A stretch of 64,000 bases of DNA. Origin: Pantoea eucrina. GTDB taxonomy: Bacteria; Pseudomonadota; Gammaproteobacteria; Enterobacterales; Enterobacteriaceae. Where the stretch lies: positions 215,694-279,693 of the forward strand of contig NZ_MAYN01000008.1 in assembly GCF_001691555.1 (NCBI RefSeq), read 5' to 3'. How positions within the stretch are numbered: position 1 is the first letter of the stretch; every line of letters starts with the position of its first letter. Position numbers and translations under genes: made by a program. This document shows positions 25,907-37,822 of the stretch, one piece after another. The notes beneath the pieces were generated by a model. The model was not told the origin of the DNA. It ran no database searches and saw only the letters and a program-made list of their open reading frames with translations.

Positions 25907-27949
25907 ATGTCTCTCAGTAAACTGGATAAGGCCGCAGAAGCGGCGGGAATTGCTTTGCGTTTTGTGAATGCCAGAGGGGAACAGGAAACCATCAGCGATG
26001 AGACTAAAGAGGCGCTGCTGACGGTGATGGAAGCGCCTGCCGGCAAAACGCCGCCGGTGCCGCCGGTGCAGGTCTTTGTGGCACGCGCACGACGTGAACT
26101 CACGGTGAATGGCAAAGGAGAATTTACCTGGCAGCTGACCACCGAGCAGGGTAAAAGCCACAGCGGCACGGTACAGGGCGGTGAGAGGCTGACGCTGCCG
26201 CCGCGTCTGGCGCAGGGCTACCATCAGCTCAGCCTGCGTAAGGGACGTCAGCAGTGGCAGTCGCGCCTGATTATCGCGCCGCGTCGCTGCTATCTGCCTG
26301 AGCCGCTGGCACAGGGAGAAAAGCGCTGGGGGGCGCTGGTGCAGCTCTATACGCTGCGCTCAGAGCAGAACTGGGGTATCGGCGACTTTGGCGATTTAAA
26401 GCGCATGCTGGAACAGGTGGCGGCGCACGGTGGCGATTTTATCGGCCTTAACCCGCTGCATGCGCTCTATCCGGCGCAGCCTGAACTTGCCAGTCCCTAC
26501 AGTCCGGCATCGCGCCGCTGGCTGAATATTCTCTATATTGACGTCAGCCAGGTGGCAGGGTTTCAGCAGAGCGCAGCGGCGCAGCGCTGGTGGAAAAGTG
26601 CCAAAACCCGTAAGGCGCTGGAGAATGCGCGTGCGGCAGAGGCGGTTGACTATGCGGCGGTAGCGGCACTCAAGCTGGAGGCGCTGCGTCTCGCCTGGCA
26701 GCAGTATCAGCCGCAGGCAGCGGATGACACGGCGTTCCAGGCATTTCTGACGGCGGGCGGCGAGCCTTTACGTTACCAGGCGGCGTTTGACGGCATTCTG
26801 GCTGAGCGCAGCGGGCAGGATCGGCAGGCGTGGGGCTGGGAAACGTGGCCGGAGGGCTGGCGCAATGCCGCACAGCCTGAAGTACAGACGTGGTGCGCAC
26901 AGCATGAAGAAGAAATTGGCTTCTGGAGCTGGCTGCAGTGGCTGGCGCATCAGCAGTTCAGCGACTGCTGGCTGCGCAGTCAGGAGCTGGGTATGGCGGT
27001 GGGTCTCTACCGCGATCTGGCGGTGGGTGTGGCTGAACATAGTGCAGAAACCTGGCAGGATCCGCAGCTCTATAAACTTGGCGCCTCGGTCGGTGCGCCG
27101 CCCGATCCGCTGGGACCGCTGGGACAGAACTGGGGGCTGCCGCCGCTCGATCCGCACGTGCTGCGCGCACGTGGTTATCAGCCGTTTATCGACCTGCTGC
27201 GCGCAAATATGCGCGACTGTGGCGCGCTGCGCATCGACCATGTGATGTCTCTGCTGCGGCTGTGGTGGATCCCGCACGGGGAAAACGCGGATAAAGGTGC
27301 CTATGTCTCCTATCCGGTAGACGATCTGCTGGCGATTCTGGCGCTGGAGAGTCAGCGGCTGCGCTGCATGGTGATTGGTGAAGATCTCGGCACCGTGCCG
27401 CAGGAAATTGTCAGACTGCTACGTGACAGCGGCGTTTTTTCCTGGAAAGTACTGTTCTTTGAGCAGGAAAAAGAGGGGCGCTATCGCCTGCCCGACAGCT
27501 ATCCGCAGCAATCTATCGCCAGTGCCAGCACCCACGATCTGCCTACGCTGAGCGGCTTCTGGCAGGCAGACGATCTGGCGCTGGGTGAGAAGCTGGGGAT
27601 GTATAAAGGCAGCACGCTGCAGTCGCTACAGGCGCAGCGCGTTAAGCAGAAGCAGGCGCTGCTGGATGCGCTGCATCAGGCTGGCGCAATGCCGGCACGC
27701 AGTGTAAAGCAGGCGCTGACGCCGGCGTTTAATCAGGCTATCCATCGTTTTCTGGCGCTCACCGGCAGCGCGCTGCTGGGCCTGCAGCCGGAAGACTGGA
27801 TGGGCATGACGACACCGGTTAACGTACCGGGCACAACAGATGAGTATCCTAACTGGCGACGCAAATGGAGCTTTACGCTGGAAGAGGCGTTTGCGGATAA
27901 CAACGTGAAGAAGCTGCTGAAAACGGTAAGCGAGGCGCGCAAAGCGTAG
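25907..27949 (+). CDS. malQ: 4-alpha-glucanotransferase (amylomaltase)
   Basis: MalQ transfers glucan segments between maltodextrins and releases glucose. The 680-residue protein has the N-terminal MalQ-specific domain and a GH77 catalytic barrel. Catalytic regions are visible: RIDHVMSLLRLWWIP (nucleophile aspartate, near residue 445), MVIGEDLGTVP (acid/base glutamate, near residue 493) and SASTHDLPTLSGFW (second aspartate, near residue 542). I chose ATG 25907, with AAAGGAG six bases upstream, over the TTG codon just before it. E. coli malP and malT, normally beside malQ, are absent here, and I see no MalT box. Cytoplasmic. Confidence 0.95.
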   Translation: MSLSKLDKAAEAAGIALRFVNARGEQETISDETKEALLTVMEAPAGKTPPVPPVQVFVARARRELTVNGKGEFTWQLTTEQGKSHSGTVQGGERLTLPPRLAQGYHQLSLRKGRQQWQSRLIIAPRRCYLPEPLAQGEKRWGALVQLYTLRSEQNWGIGDFGDLKRMLEQVAAHGGDFIGLNPLHALYPAQPELASPYSPASRRWLNILYIDVSQVAGFQQSAAAQRWWKSAKTRKALENARAAEAVDYAAVAALKLEALRLAWQQYQPQAADDTAFQAFLTAGGEPLRYQAAFDGILAERSGQDRQAWGWETWPEGWRNAAQPEVQTWCAQHEEEIGFWSWLQWLAHQQFSDCWLRSQELGMAVGLYRDLAVGVAEHSAETWQDPQLYKLGASVGAPPDPLGPLGQNWGLPPLDPHVLRARGYQPFIDLLRANMRDCGALRIDHVMSLLRLWWIPHGENADKGAYVSYPVDDLLAILALESQRLRCMVIGEDLGTVPQEIVRLLRDSGVFSWKVLFFEQEKEGRYRLPDSYPQQSIASASTHDLPTLSGFWQADDLALGEKLGMYKGSTLQSLQAQRVKQKQALLDALHQAGAMPARSVKQALTPAFNQAIHRFLALTGSALLGLQPEDWMGMTTPVNVPGTTDEYPNWRRKWSFTLEEAFADNNVKKLLKTVSEARKA

Positions 27950-27954
27950 CGAAA

Positions 27955-27981
27955 ATGCGGCAGCACAGCGTGCTGCCGCAT
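27955..27981. terminator. perfect hairpin between convergent malQ and nfuA
   Basis: Arms ATGCGGCAGCAC and GTGCTGCCGCAT (12 base pairs, loop AGC) lie between the two stops. On the nfuA strand four T residues follow directly, so it probably ends nfuA and may also work for malQ. Confidence 0.65.
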
Positions 27982-27988
27982 GAAACCA

Positions 27989-28564
27989 TCAATAGTAGGA
28001 GTGTTCGCCGCGCTGATGTTCAGTGAGATCGCGGACACCTTTCAGTTCCGGGAAGGCCGCCAGCAGCTCTTTCTCAATGCCATCTTTGAGCGTGACATCA
28101 ATCATCGAGCAACCGTTACAGCCGCCGCCAAACTGCAGAACGGCGATGCCATCATCAGTGATCTCCATCAGCGAAACACGGCCGCCGTGACTGGCCAGCT
28201 GCGGATTGATTTGTGCCTGCAGCAGATACTCTACCCGCTCTGCCATCGGTGCATCGTCAGAGACTTTACGCATTTTCGCGTTTGGCGCTTTCAGGGTCAG
28301 CTGGGAGCCGAGATTATCCGTAACGAAGTCAATCTCTGCATCTTCAAGATAGGGCGCGCTCAGCTCGTCCACATAGGCGGAGAGTTTATCGAACTTCAGT
28401 TCGGTATCCGTGGCTTCTACCGCGTCAGGCGGGCAGTAGGAGACGCCGCACTCGGCGGTTGGCGTACCCGGGTTGATAACGAATACGCGGATCTGGGTGC
28501 CATCTTCCTGTTTTGACAGCAGTTTTGCGAAATGCTCTTGCGCAGTATCAGTAATACGGATCAT
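27989..28564 (-). CDS. nfuA: NfuA iron-sulfur cluster carrier protein
   Basis: NfuA carries 4Fe-4S clusters to target enzymes, notably under oxidative stress or iron limitation. The 191-residue protein has an N-terminal degenerate A-type carrier domain ([15 protein letters not shown]) and a C-terminal Nfu domain with the cluster-binding CxxC in [12 protein letters not shown] near residues 145-155. The length equals that of E. coli NfuA. It lies downstream of gntX on the same strand after ~60 bases, as in E. coli, and is convergent with malQ. Cytoplasmic. Confidence 0.96.
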   Translation of the reverse strand: MIRITDTAQEHFAKLLSKQEDGTQIRVFVINPGTPTAECGVSYCPPDAVEATDTELKFDKLSAYVDELSAPYLEDAEIDFVTDNLGSQLTLKAPNAKMRKVSDDAPMAERVEYLLQAQINPQLASHGGRVSLMEITDDGIAVLQFGGGCNGCSMIDVTLKDGIEKELLAAFPELKGVRDLTEHQRGEHSYY

Positions 28565-28622
28565 GGCGATTGCTCAATAGTTGACTAAATTACCTGGTTA
28601 TAATACGCCCAACACCGACGCT

Positions 28623-29300
28623 CTACAAGGTACGGCACAGGCAGCCAATATGGATGCTGGCAGCGCCCTGAGCCTGCAGCAGGCGGCTGATTTCCGCTAC
28701 GGTGCTGCCGGTGGTGACCACATCATCAATCAGCAGGATATGGCGATTCTGCACCGGCATTTCAAGGCGGAATGCGCTGCGCAGATTATGACGGCGCGCG
28801 CGGGCATCAAGCTGATGCTGGACGCTGCTCCGCCGTATCCGGCTGACACCTTCACGATATTCACAGCGCAGCCAGCGTGCCAGCGGCTGCGCGAGCAGCG
28901 CAGACTGATTAAAGCCACGCTGCCAGGCGCGCTGGTGATGCAGCGGCACGCTCAGCACCAAATCGAACGCGGGATCGGGTTCACTCCGGCGCTTTGTTAA
29001 CAATTTTAACAAAAGCAGCCGCGCCAGCATCACCCTGAGTGCTATCGCGCGGGAAAATTTCAGCTGCTGTACCCAGTGACTCAGGGGCGGAATGTAATCG
29101 CTGACGCAGGTTAAGCTGTGCCACGGCGGCGGCTGATTCAGGCAGCGTCCGCAGCGCTGCGGTGTGGTGCCAGGCAGGCCGCAGCAGGGGCAGAGCGCGG
29201 GCAGAGCGGGCAGCTGATGCAGACAAAGACTGCACAGACCGTGATGGGCAATCTGCAGCGGAAGATGGCATAGCCAGCAGCGGGCCGGGGTTGATAGCAT
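28623..29300 (-). CDS. gntX: GntX/ComF-family phosphoribosyltransferase-like protein
   Basis: A 225-residue ComF-type protein. The N-terminus has paired cysteines (CWLCHLP, CSLC, CPCCGLP and CGRC within residues 8-52), likely a zinc-ribbon. The C-terminal phosphoribosyltransferase fold carries the PRPP loop HILLIDDVVTTGSTVAE near residue 187. ComF proteins act in natural transformation in some bacteria, and GntX is needed for using DNA as a nutrient in E. coli; the biochemical role is unclear. It lies between bioH (divergent) and nfuA. Confidence 0.92.
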   Translation of the reverse strand: MLSTPARCWLCHLPLQIAHHGLCSLCLHQLPALPALCPCCGLPGTTPQRCGRCLNQPPPWHSLTCVSDYIPPLSHWVQQLKFSRAIALRVMLARLLLLKLLTKRRSEPDPAFDLVLSVPLHHQRAWQRGFNQSALLAQPLARWLRCEYREGVSRIRRSSVQHQLDARARRHNLRSAFRLEMPVQNRHILLIDDVVTTGSTVAEISRLLQAQGAASIHIGCLCRTL

Positions 29301-29335
29301 AGCGACCTCTTTTTCTCTTTTCGGGAGTGTAACCG

Positions 29336-30109
29336 ATGAGTTCGCTTTACTGGCACACCACGGGCACGGGCGATCGCGATCTTGTGCTGCTGCACGGCTG
29401 GGGACTGAACGCCGAAGTGTGGCAACACATTGTTCCGCGACTCAGCCCTCATTTTCGCCTGCATCTGGTGGATCTGCCCGGGTTTGGCCGCAGCGCCGCG
29501 GCTGGTCCGCTGACGCTGATGCAGATGGCGCAACACCTGCTGCCGCAGCTGCCTGATCGCGCCACGCTGCTGGGCTGGTCACTGGGCGGGCTGGTGGCCA
29601 GCCAGCTGGCGCTGCTGCAGCCCGCGCGTGTGGCTGCGTTAATCAGCGTGGCCTCCTCACCCTGCTTCACTGCACAGGCGAGCTGGCCGGGTATTAAACC
29701 CGACACGCTGACCGGCTTTCAGCAGCAGCTCAGTGACGATTTCCGGCGTACCGTTGAGCGCTTTCTGGCATTGCAGACTATGGGGACAGAAAACGCCCGT
29801 CAGGATGCGCGTCAGCTGAAAGAGGTGGTGCTGTCGCAGCCGATGCCGTCAGTGGCGGCGCTGCAGGGCGGTCTGGAGATTTTGCGGCAGAGTGATTTAC
29901 GTCAGGCGCTGGACCACCTTAGCGTGCCGTTTCTGCGACTGTATGGTGCACTGGATGGGCTGGTCCCGCGCCGTATTGCCGGTGAGCTGGATACGCGCTG
30001 GCCCGGCTCCCCGTCGGTGATAATGGAGAAGGCGGCGCACGCACCGTTTATTTCACACCCTGAGGCGTTCTGCGGGCACGTGACGCAGTTTATCCGCGCA
30101 GCCACATAA
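29336..30109 (+). CDS. bioH: pimeloyl-[acyl-carrier protein] methyl ester esterase
   Basis: BioH hydrolyses pimeloyl-ACP methyl ester, freeing pimeloyl-ACP for biotin synthesis. The 257-residue protein is an alpha/beta hydrolase. The oxyanion motif [12 protein letters not shown] lies near residue 18, the nucleophile serine in [12 protein letters not shown] near residue 82, the aspartate in YGALDGLVP near residue 207 and the histidine in [14 protein letters not shown] near residue 235. GGGAG precedes the ATG. The 3' end overlaps the convergent sugar phosphorylase gene by 20 bases. It is divergent from gntX, as in E. coli. Confidence 0.95.
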   Translation: MSSLYWHTTGTGDRDLVLLHGWGLNAEVWQHIVPRLSPHFRLHLVDLPGFGRSAAAGPLTLMQMAQHLLPQLPDRATLLGWSLGGLVASQLALLQPARVAALISVASSPCFTAQASWPGIKPDTLTGFQQQLSDDFRRTVERFLALQTMGTENARQDARQLKEVVLSQPMPSVAALQGGLEILRQSDLRQALDHLSVPFLRLYGALDGLVPRRIAGELDTRWPGSPSVIMEKAAHAPFISHPEAFCGHVTQFIRAAT

Positions 30110-31775
30110 ACTGCCATGCGGCCAGCGTCACCGGCGCGCCGCCGTCCACTTTTTGGCCGCTGACCAGATCCTGATAATGGCGCGCCTGGGGCAGCGTGGT
30201 GGTCATTTCACGGCTGCTCAGGTTGAACAGACACAGCAGCCCCTCCTCATCTGGCGCATGGCGGCGAAACAGCAGGAGTGCATTGTCGCTCTCCAGCAGC
30301 GTCATGGCATTATCAGGATGAAACGCGGGCTGACGGGTGCGCAGCTGGATCAGCGCACTCAGCCGTTCAAACACCTGCTGACGCAGCCAGTCGCCACCGC
30401 TGATCCACTGCTCCATTTCGCGCAGGCTATATTTTTCGCGATTGATGGCGCGGTTGTGGCCGGCAGCGCGCACCCCTTCGTTATCGTTACGCGAGCCGAG
30501 GATGCTCTGAATATAAATGGCGGGCACGCCCGGAAACGCCAGCAGAATGGCGTGCGCCAGCAGGAAACGGCGCAGGCGCGTCTCATCATCATCGGTCTGG
30601 TGGTTAAGCGCATCGAGATAGGTAACGTTGATTTCATAAGGGCTGGTGGTGCCGTCAGGATTATTTTTATACGACACCAGCGCCCCCTCCAGCGCCAGTT
30701 CACGCACCAGCGCAACAATTTCAGGCTCTGACAGAATGCCGCGCGCCGGATTCAGGCCAATACCGTCGTGCGAGGCGAGAAAGTTAAAAAAGGTGGTGCT
30801 GCCGCTGCCAGGCGTCAGCGAGGCGGCCCACTGACGCAGCGCGCGCGCTGAACCGGCATGGATCGCCTGCAGCACCAGCGGTGGCAGAGAAAACTGATAC
30901 ACCATCTGCGCCTCGTCGTCACCGCGGCCAAAGTAGCTGATGTTATCCTGATGCGGCACATTGGTTTCTGTGATGATCACCGTACCCGGTGCGACGACAT
31001 CGGCGACGGCCCGGAATAGTTTCACCAGCAAATGGGTTTTGTGCAGGTGAATGCAGCGCGTGCCTGGTGTTTTCCACATATAGCCAACCGCATCCAGCCG
31101 CACATAGTCCGCACCTTTTTTCAGGTAGTCGAGCAGTACCCCGATCATGCGGATCAGCACATCCGGGCTGGCGAAGTTAAGGTCGATTTGGTCGGCGCTG
31201 AAGGTGGTCCAGATATAGCGCGTGGTACCATCGGCCAGGGTAAAAGGCGTGAGCAGCGGCGAAGTACGCGGGCGGGTTACGGCGCTGAGATCGGTGGCTG
31301 GCGGCATGCTGATAAAAAAATCATCCCAGCCCGGATCCTGCGCCAGATAGTGGCGAAACCAGGCGCTGTGCGCCGAGATATGATTACAGACAAAATCGAA
31401 CATCAGCCGCGTCTGGCTGTGCAGCGCCGCAATCTGCTGCCAGTCACCGCAGATCGGATTGACGTTATGGTAGTCGATAACCGAAAAGCCATCATCGGAC
31501 GAATAGGGGAAAAAGGGCAGCAGGTGCACCAGGTTAAAGGCCGATTGCAGGTGCTGCTGATAAAAGCGCGTAAAACTGGCGAGGGTGGGCTGTTCCGGCT
31601 CACGAAACTGATCGGCGTAAGTGATGAGCACCACATCTTTCTCATCCCAGTGCGCTTTGCGCGGCAGCTTTACGCTGTCACGTGCGGCGCGAATATGTGA
31701 CAGCAGGCGCTCGCGCGCCATGGCGGGCAGGCGTCCTTCATAGATCTCATCGAGCAGGGCGTTGATTTTATCCAT
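30090..31775 (-). CDS. GH13 subfamily 18 sugar phosphorylase, YcjM-like
   Basis: This 561-residue protein closely resembles E. coli YcjM and the sucrose-phosphorylase group of glycoside hydrolase family 13. The catalytic residues are visible: nucleophile aspartate in [11 protein letters not shown] near residue 235, acid/base glutamate in [10 protein letters not shown] near residue 275 and the stabilising aspartate in [11 protein letters not shown] near residue 338. Enzymes of this group cleave sucrose, glucosylglycerate or similar glucosides with phosphate to give glucose 1-phosphate; similarity to YcjM suggests glucosylglycerate, but the substrate is not decided by sequence. It stands alone, where E. 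coli has feo genes, and overlaps the bioH end by 20 bases. Confidence 0.85.
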   Translation of the reverse strand: MDKINALLDEIYEGRLPAMARERLLSHIRAARDSVKLPRKAHWDEKDVVLITYADQFREPEQPTLASFTRFYQQHLQSAFNLVHLLPFFPYSSDDGFSVIDYHNVNPICGDWQQIAALHSQTRLMFDFVCNHISAHSAWFRHYLAQDPGWDDFFISMPPATDLSAVTRPRTSPLLTPFTLADGTTRYIWTTFSADQIDLNFASPDVLIRMIGVLLDYLKKGADYVRLDAVGYMWKTPGTRCIHLHKTHLLVKLFRAVADVVAPGTVIITETNVPHQDNISYFGRGDDEAQMVYQFSLPPLVLQAIHAGSARALRQWAASLTPGSGSTTFFNFLASHDGIGLNPARGILSEPEIVALVRELALEGALVSYKNNPDGTTSPYEINVTYLDALNHQTDDDETRLRRFLLAHAILLAFPGVPAIYIQSILGSRNDNEGVRAAGHNRAINREKYSLREMEQWISGGDWLRQQVFERLSALIQLRTRQPAFHPDNAMTLLESDNALLLFRRHAPDEEGLLCLFNLSSREMTTTLPQARHYQDLVSGQKVDGGAPVTLAAWQFMWLRG

Positions 31776-31901
31776 CAGATTGTCAGGCCACGCGGAAGGT
31801 CAGTGGATCACACAGATTTTTTCAGCGTAGCCTGACAGGGCGATTTCGCAACCCGTTACCTGCAGCCCCGGGCCGGCTGCAGGCAGATCAGGGGGCTGAA
31901 A

Positions 31902-34226
31902 TCAGCGCTTTTTACCAAAAGCCGCAGCCAGCGCATCGCCCATTGCGCTGTTGCCCGCCGCCGCAGGCTTACCGCGTGCTTTGGCCGGATTCGCTGCACG
32001 CGCCGGTTCTCTGGCAGCCGGACGGCTACCGCTGCGCGCGTTGCTCTCACCCGGCTGCTCATCCAGACGCATCGTGAGCGCGATACGTTTACGCTGCAGA
32101 TCCACTTCCATGACTTTGACCTTCACGATATCACCCGCTTTCACCACCTGATGCGGATCTTCCACGAAGCGATCGGAGAGGGAAGAGATATGCACCAGTC
32201 CGTCCTGATGCACGCCGATATCCACGAAAGCACCGAAATTCGTCACGTTGGTGACGGCACCTTCCAGAATCATGCCGGGCAGCAGATCGTTCATGGTTTC
32301 CACGCCTTCGGCAAACTGCGCGGTTTTGAATTCAGGACGCGGATCGCGGCCTGGCTTTTCCAGCTCTTTGATGATGTCGGTTACGGTTGGCAGACCAAAG
32401 CGTTCATCGGTAAAGTCGCGCGCGTTAAGATCGCGCAGGCTGCCGGGATTCCCCATTAGCGCATCCAGCGCCTGCTCAGTGGCAGACAGAATGCGCTCCA
32501 CCAGCGGATACGCTTCCGGATGCACCGTAGAGGCATCCAGCGGATTATCACCGTGATTGATCCGCAGAAAGCCGGCGCACTGTTCAAACGCTTTTGGCCC
32601 GAGACGGCTCACTTTCAGCAGCTGCTGACGATTCTGAAAACGCCCGTTTTCATCGCGCCAGCTGACAATATTTTGCGCCATCATGCGCGTCAGGCCCGCC
32701 ACGCGCGTGAGCAGCGCGACCGAGGCGGTGTTGAGATCGACGCCGACGGCGTTGACGCAATCTTCAACCACCGCATCCAGTTTTTTCGCCAGCTGGCTCT
32801 GACTGACATCATGCTGATACTGGCCGACACCAATTGATTTAGGGTCGATTTTCACCAGCTCGGCCAGCGGATCCTGCAGGCGGCGGGCAATAGAGACTGC
32901 ACCGCGCAGCGAGACGTCGAGGTCGGGAAATTCCAGAGCTGCCAGCTCGGAGGCGGAGTAAACAGAGGCGCCCGCTTCACTGACAATCACTTTTTGCGCG
33001 CTGACCTGCGGGAACTGTTTCTGCACATCGAGGAAAAAGCGCTCGGTTTCACGCGAGGCGGTTCCGTTACCAATCGCCACCAGCTCAACCTGATGTTTTA
33101 TGCAGAGTGCTGCAACGGCAGCAGCAGCTTTCGCCGCCTGACCGGTGTGCGGATAGACCGTATCGGTGGCCACCAGCTTGCCGGTCGCATCGACTACGGC
33201 AACCTTCACACCGGTGCGCAGGCCAGGGTCAAGCCCCATTGTCGCGCGCATCCCGGCCGGAGCGGCCATCAGCAGATCGTGCAGATTGCGGGCAAAGACG
33301 TTGATCGCTTCATCTTCAGCGCGTTCGCGGATAGTTCCCATCAGTTCAGTTTCGAGATGCAGCAGCACCTTGATGCGCCATGTCCAGCTCACCACCGCTT
33401 TGCGCCAGCTGTCAGCCGGCGCATTGTTCAGGCGCAGACCCAGGTGATCGGCAATCAGCGTTTCGCCATAGCTTTCACGTGGTGCCTCTTCACTCTGCGG
33501 ATCGGCATTCAGCGACAGCTGCAGTACACCTTCGTTGCGGCCGCGAAACATCGCCAGAGCGCGGTGCGAAGGCACGCTGCTCAGCGCCTCGTGATGATCA
33601 AAGTAATCGCGGAATTTAGCGCCCGCATCTTCTTTGCCTTCAATGACGCGTGCCGTCAGGTGGGCATTTTTCCACAAATAGTCGCGCACTTTAGCCAGCA
33701 GCGCAGCGTCCTCGGCAAACCGCTCCATCAGGATATAGCGTGCACCATCAAGCGCTGCGCGCGTATCCGCCACGCCTTTATCCGCATCCACAAAGCCTGC
33801 CGCAACCGCTTCCGGCTGCTGCGAGGGATCGTTCCACAATGACTCAGCCAGCGGTTCCAGGCCCGCTTCAATGGCGATCTGCCCGCGCGTACGGCGCTTC
33901 TGCTTATAGGGCAGATAGAGATCTTCCAGCTCGGTTTTACTCAGCGTGCTGTTGATAGCCTGCGCCAGTTCCGGCGAGAGTTTGCCCTGATCGTCAATCG
34001 ACTTCAGAATTGACTGGCGGCGATCGTCCAGCTCGCGCAGATAGCTCAGGCGGCTCTCCAGCGCGCGTAGCTGGGTATCATCCAGCCCGCCGGTGACTTC
34101 CTTACGGTAACGTGCAATAAAGGGGACGGTATTCCCTTCATCCAGCAGGCGTACGGCGGCATCGACCTGTTCGGCGCGTGCCTGCAGCTCACCTGCGATA
34201 ATCTGGCTCAGCGAATCTTTCATCAT
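31902..34226 (-). CDS. yhgF: Tex/YhgF RNA-binding transcription accessory protein
   Basis: A 774-residue Tex-family protein. It has the N-terminal Tex helical region ([22 protein letters not shown] near residue 28), a YqgF/RNase-H-like domain ([21 protein letters not shown] near residue 325), helix-hairpin-helix repeats ([18 protein letters not shown] near residue 505) and a C-terminal S1 RNA-binding domain ([26 protein letters not shown] near residue 660). The tail is basic and alanine-rich. The family binds RNA and affects transcription and stress tolerance; in E. coli the exact role is not settled. It is divergent from greB, as in E. coli. Confidence 0.95.
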   Translation of the reverse strand: MMKDSLSQIIAGELQARAEQVDAAVRLLDEGNTVPFIARYRKEVTGGLDDTQLRALESRLSYLRELDDRRQSILKSIDDQGKLSPELAQAINSTLSKTELEDLYLPYKQKRRTRGQIAIEAGLEPLAESLWNDPSQQPEAVAAGFVDADKGVADTRAALDGARYILMERFAEDAALLAKVRDYLWKNAHLTARVIEGKEDAGAKFRDYFDHHEALSSVPSHRALAMFRGRNEGVLQLSLNADPQSEEAPRESYGETLIADHLGLRLNNAPADSWRKAVVSWTWRIKVLLHLETELMGTIRERAEDEAINVFARNLHDLLMAAPAGMRATMGLDPGLRTGVKVAVVDATGKLVATDTVYPHTGQAAKAAAAVAALCIKHQVELVAIGNGTASRETERFFLDVQKQFPQVSAQKVIVSEAGASVYSASELAALEFPDLDVSLRGAVSIARRLQDPLAELVKIDPKSIGVGQYQHDVSQSQLAKKLDAVVEDCVNAVGVDLNTASVALLTRVAGLTRMMAQNIVSWRDENGRFQNRQQLLKVSRLGPKAFEQCAGFLRINHGDNPLDASTVHPEAYPLVERILSATEQALDALMGNPGSLRDLNARDFTDERFGLPTVTDIIKELEKPGRDPRPEFKTAQFAEGVETMNDLLPGMILEGAVTNVTNFGAFVDIGVHQDGLVHISSLSDRFVEDPHQVVKAGDIVKVKVMEVDLQRKRIALTMRLDEQPGESNARSGSRPAAREPARAANPAKARGKPAAAGNSAMGDALAAAFGKKR

Positions 34227-34414
34227 CAGTAACGATCTTGCTTATCCGGGGTTAAAAACAGGGGACAGTTATACGGACTGAGGGCGTAAATTGCCAGCCG
34301 GCAGGGCGGCAATCCATCTTTTTCTGAATGGCGCCCGCATCTTGCTGCCTGCGGCAGCGTCGCTTATTGTACGCAGCTGGCGACCTGCAAAACTGACATG
34401 AATGAGCCGATGTA

Positions 34415-34900
34415 ATGAAAACTCAACTGATAACCCGCGAAGGCTATAACAAGCTGCGTGCCGAGCACGATCATCTGTGGAATGAGAAGCGTCCGGAGGT
34501 CACCCGTATCGTCTCCTGGGCCGCCAGCCTCGGCGATCGGTCAGAAAATGCGGACTACACCTATAACAAGCGCCTGCTGCGGCAGATCGACCGGCGGGTA
34601 CGCTACCTGCGCAAATGCCTCGCTGAACTGAAAATTGTTGATTACGCCCCACAGCAGGAGGGCAAGGTCTTTTTCGGCGCGTGGGTTGAAGTGGAGAATG
34701 AGCAGGGTGAGAAAAAGCGTTTTCGCATCGTCGGACCGGATGAGATCTATGGCGACAATGTGAAAGCGTACATCTCCATTGATTCACCCATGGCGCGGGC
34801 GCTGATCAAAAAAGAGGTCGATGATGAAGTCACCGTTAATACGCCTGAAGGACAAAAGACCTGGTTTGTGAATCAGATTAACTATCACAACCCGGCATGA
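34415..34900 (+). CDS. greB: transcription elongation factor GreB
   Basis: GreB rescues backtracked RNA polymerase by stimulating cleavage of the nascent RNA 3' end. The 161-residue protein has the N-terminal coiled coil, whose acidic tip is in DRSENADYTYNKRLLRQID (residues ~39-57), and the C-terminal FKBP-like domain (FRIVGPDEIYGDNVKAYISIDSPMARAL). The Y-rich tip sequence and basic N-terminal arm favour GreB over GreA. It is divergent from yhgF; a large hairpin follows. Confidence 0.95.
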   Translation: MKTQLITREGYNKLRAEHDHLWNEKRPEVTRIVSWAASLGDRSENADYTYNKRLLRQIDRRVRYLRKCLAELKIVDYAPQQEGKVFFGAWVEVENEQGEKKRFRIVGPDEIYGDNVKAYISIDSPMARALIKKEVDDEVTVNTPEGQKTWFVNQINYHNPA

Positions 34901-34905
34901 GTGAA

Positions 34906-34948
34906 CTGCGCTGCACGTGACGACAGTCACAGGCAGCGCAGGCCGCTT
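34906..34948 (+). terminator. two-part hairpin after greB
   Basis: Outer arms CTGCGCTGC (34906-34914) and GCAGCGCAG (34933-34941) enclose inner arms GTGAC and GTCAC around loop GACA. Only TTT follows. It is probably the greB terminator, lying between the greB stop and the convergent yjbE-like gene. Confidence 0.5.
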
Positions 34949-34956
34949 TATGACGC

Positions 34957-35196
34957 TTACTTGCCCGGCACCGTTGCGGTCGTGGTTGAGGTGCTGCTGC
35001 CATTACCATCACCACCGCCCATGGTCGCCAGCGCCACACCCAGCAATGCTGCTACCGCGCCCACGCCAATTGCATCCGAGTTGCCTTTTGCCGTCGTTGA
35101 CGCCTGCGCACCCGCGGCTTCACCGACTGACGTTGCCGCCTGAACATGGGTAAGGCTGGAGAGAACCAGCGCGCTCAGCAGAACAACTTTTTTCAT
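34957..35196 (-). CDS. YjbE-like small secreted protein (exopolysaccharide locus type)
   Basis: A 79-residue protein with a clear signal peptide (MKKVVLLSALVLSSLTHVQA) followed by a mature part rich in glycine, alanine, serine and threonine, ending GGGDGNGSSTSTTTATVPGK. The layout and the VGEAAG...VGVALATMGGGDG motif match E. coli YjbE, the first gene of yjbEFGH, a group that affects extracellular polysaccharide. Here yjbF, yjbG and yjbH are absent. I chose ATG 35196 because GGAGAAG lies four bases upstream; an in-frame ATG 15 bases earlier would add residues MWRRK. The function of YjbE alone is unknown. Confidence 0.75.
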   Translation of the reverse strand: MKKVVLLSALVLSSLTHVQAATSVGEAAGAQASTTAKGNSDAIGVGAVAALLGVALATMGGGDGNGSSTSTTTATVPGK

Positions 35197-35693
35197 TTTT
35201 CTTCTCCACATGACACCGATAGGGTCGATACAGCAGAAGTGTCGGAGATCATCGGGCCGGACGAAAGTGGTGTTTACTCGCTGATTTAACTGTCTTTATT
35301 TATAAGTGGTCTTGGATTGTACCGCTGCTGGCACTCTTCCGAGAGCGTTATCAGGTTCTAACCGGAATCTGCGCAGTTTTGTGCTGCTTGGGGGCGCTAT
35401 CCCGCTGAATTGGGGTGAAAGTACAGGGCAGGCCGTCACACAGCCAGAAAAGTGTGACTGAACCACGCGCAGTGAGAAAAAGTGCCGATTTTTCAGACAA
35501 GCGCTAAACAGGGTAAAATCAGCGCCCAAAAGCGGGAGCAGAGCCGCATTTCAGGCGAGAAATTAAATATAAGCTCCTGTTTAATATGCTTTGTAACAAT
35601 TTCGCTTAGAATATAAACCATAAATGTCTGTCACAGACAGGTCCCTTATCCTCACAATATTGCTTCAGGCAATGGCGCCTTTGGGAGTTGAAC
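35197..35693. promoter_or_regulatory. yjbE-like–ompR divergent intergenic region
   Basis: This 497-base gap carries no credible gene. Near ompR it holds an AT-rich stretch with TTGTAA (35591-35596) and TATAAA (35612-35617) at a short 15-base spacing, a possible ompR promoter. A perfect 6-base-pair palindrome TGTCTG-TCA-CAGACA lies at 35625-35639 in the presumed leader. No RcsB box was found by eye for the leftward gene. Confidence 0.35.
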
Positions 35694-37768
<2,075 letters not shown>

Positions 37769-37774
37769 ACAGAT

Positions 37775-37801
37775 AAAAAAAGGGCGGCAATAATGCCGCC
37801 C
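37775..37801 (-). terminator. Rho-independent terminator of pckA
   Basis: The stem GGGCGGCA / TGCCGCCC (8 base pairs, four-base loop, 37782-37801) is followed on the reverse strand by seven T residues. It lies 21 bases after the pckA stop, between it and the convergent envZ. Confidence 0.9.
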
Positions 37802-37822
37802 GCTGCCACTGCTCAGCCGTAC

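Noticed and set aside
32994-33842. 282-codon rightward open frame opposite yhgF
   Set aside because: Antisense shadow of the conserved Tex gene.
35296-35529. 77-codon leftward frame in the ompR upstream gap
   Set aside because: No ribosome binding site, no similarity, composition like non-coding AT-rich sequence; better read as promoter region.
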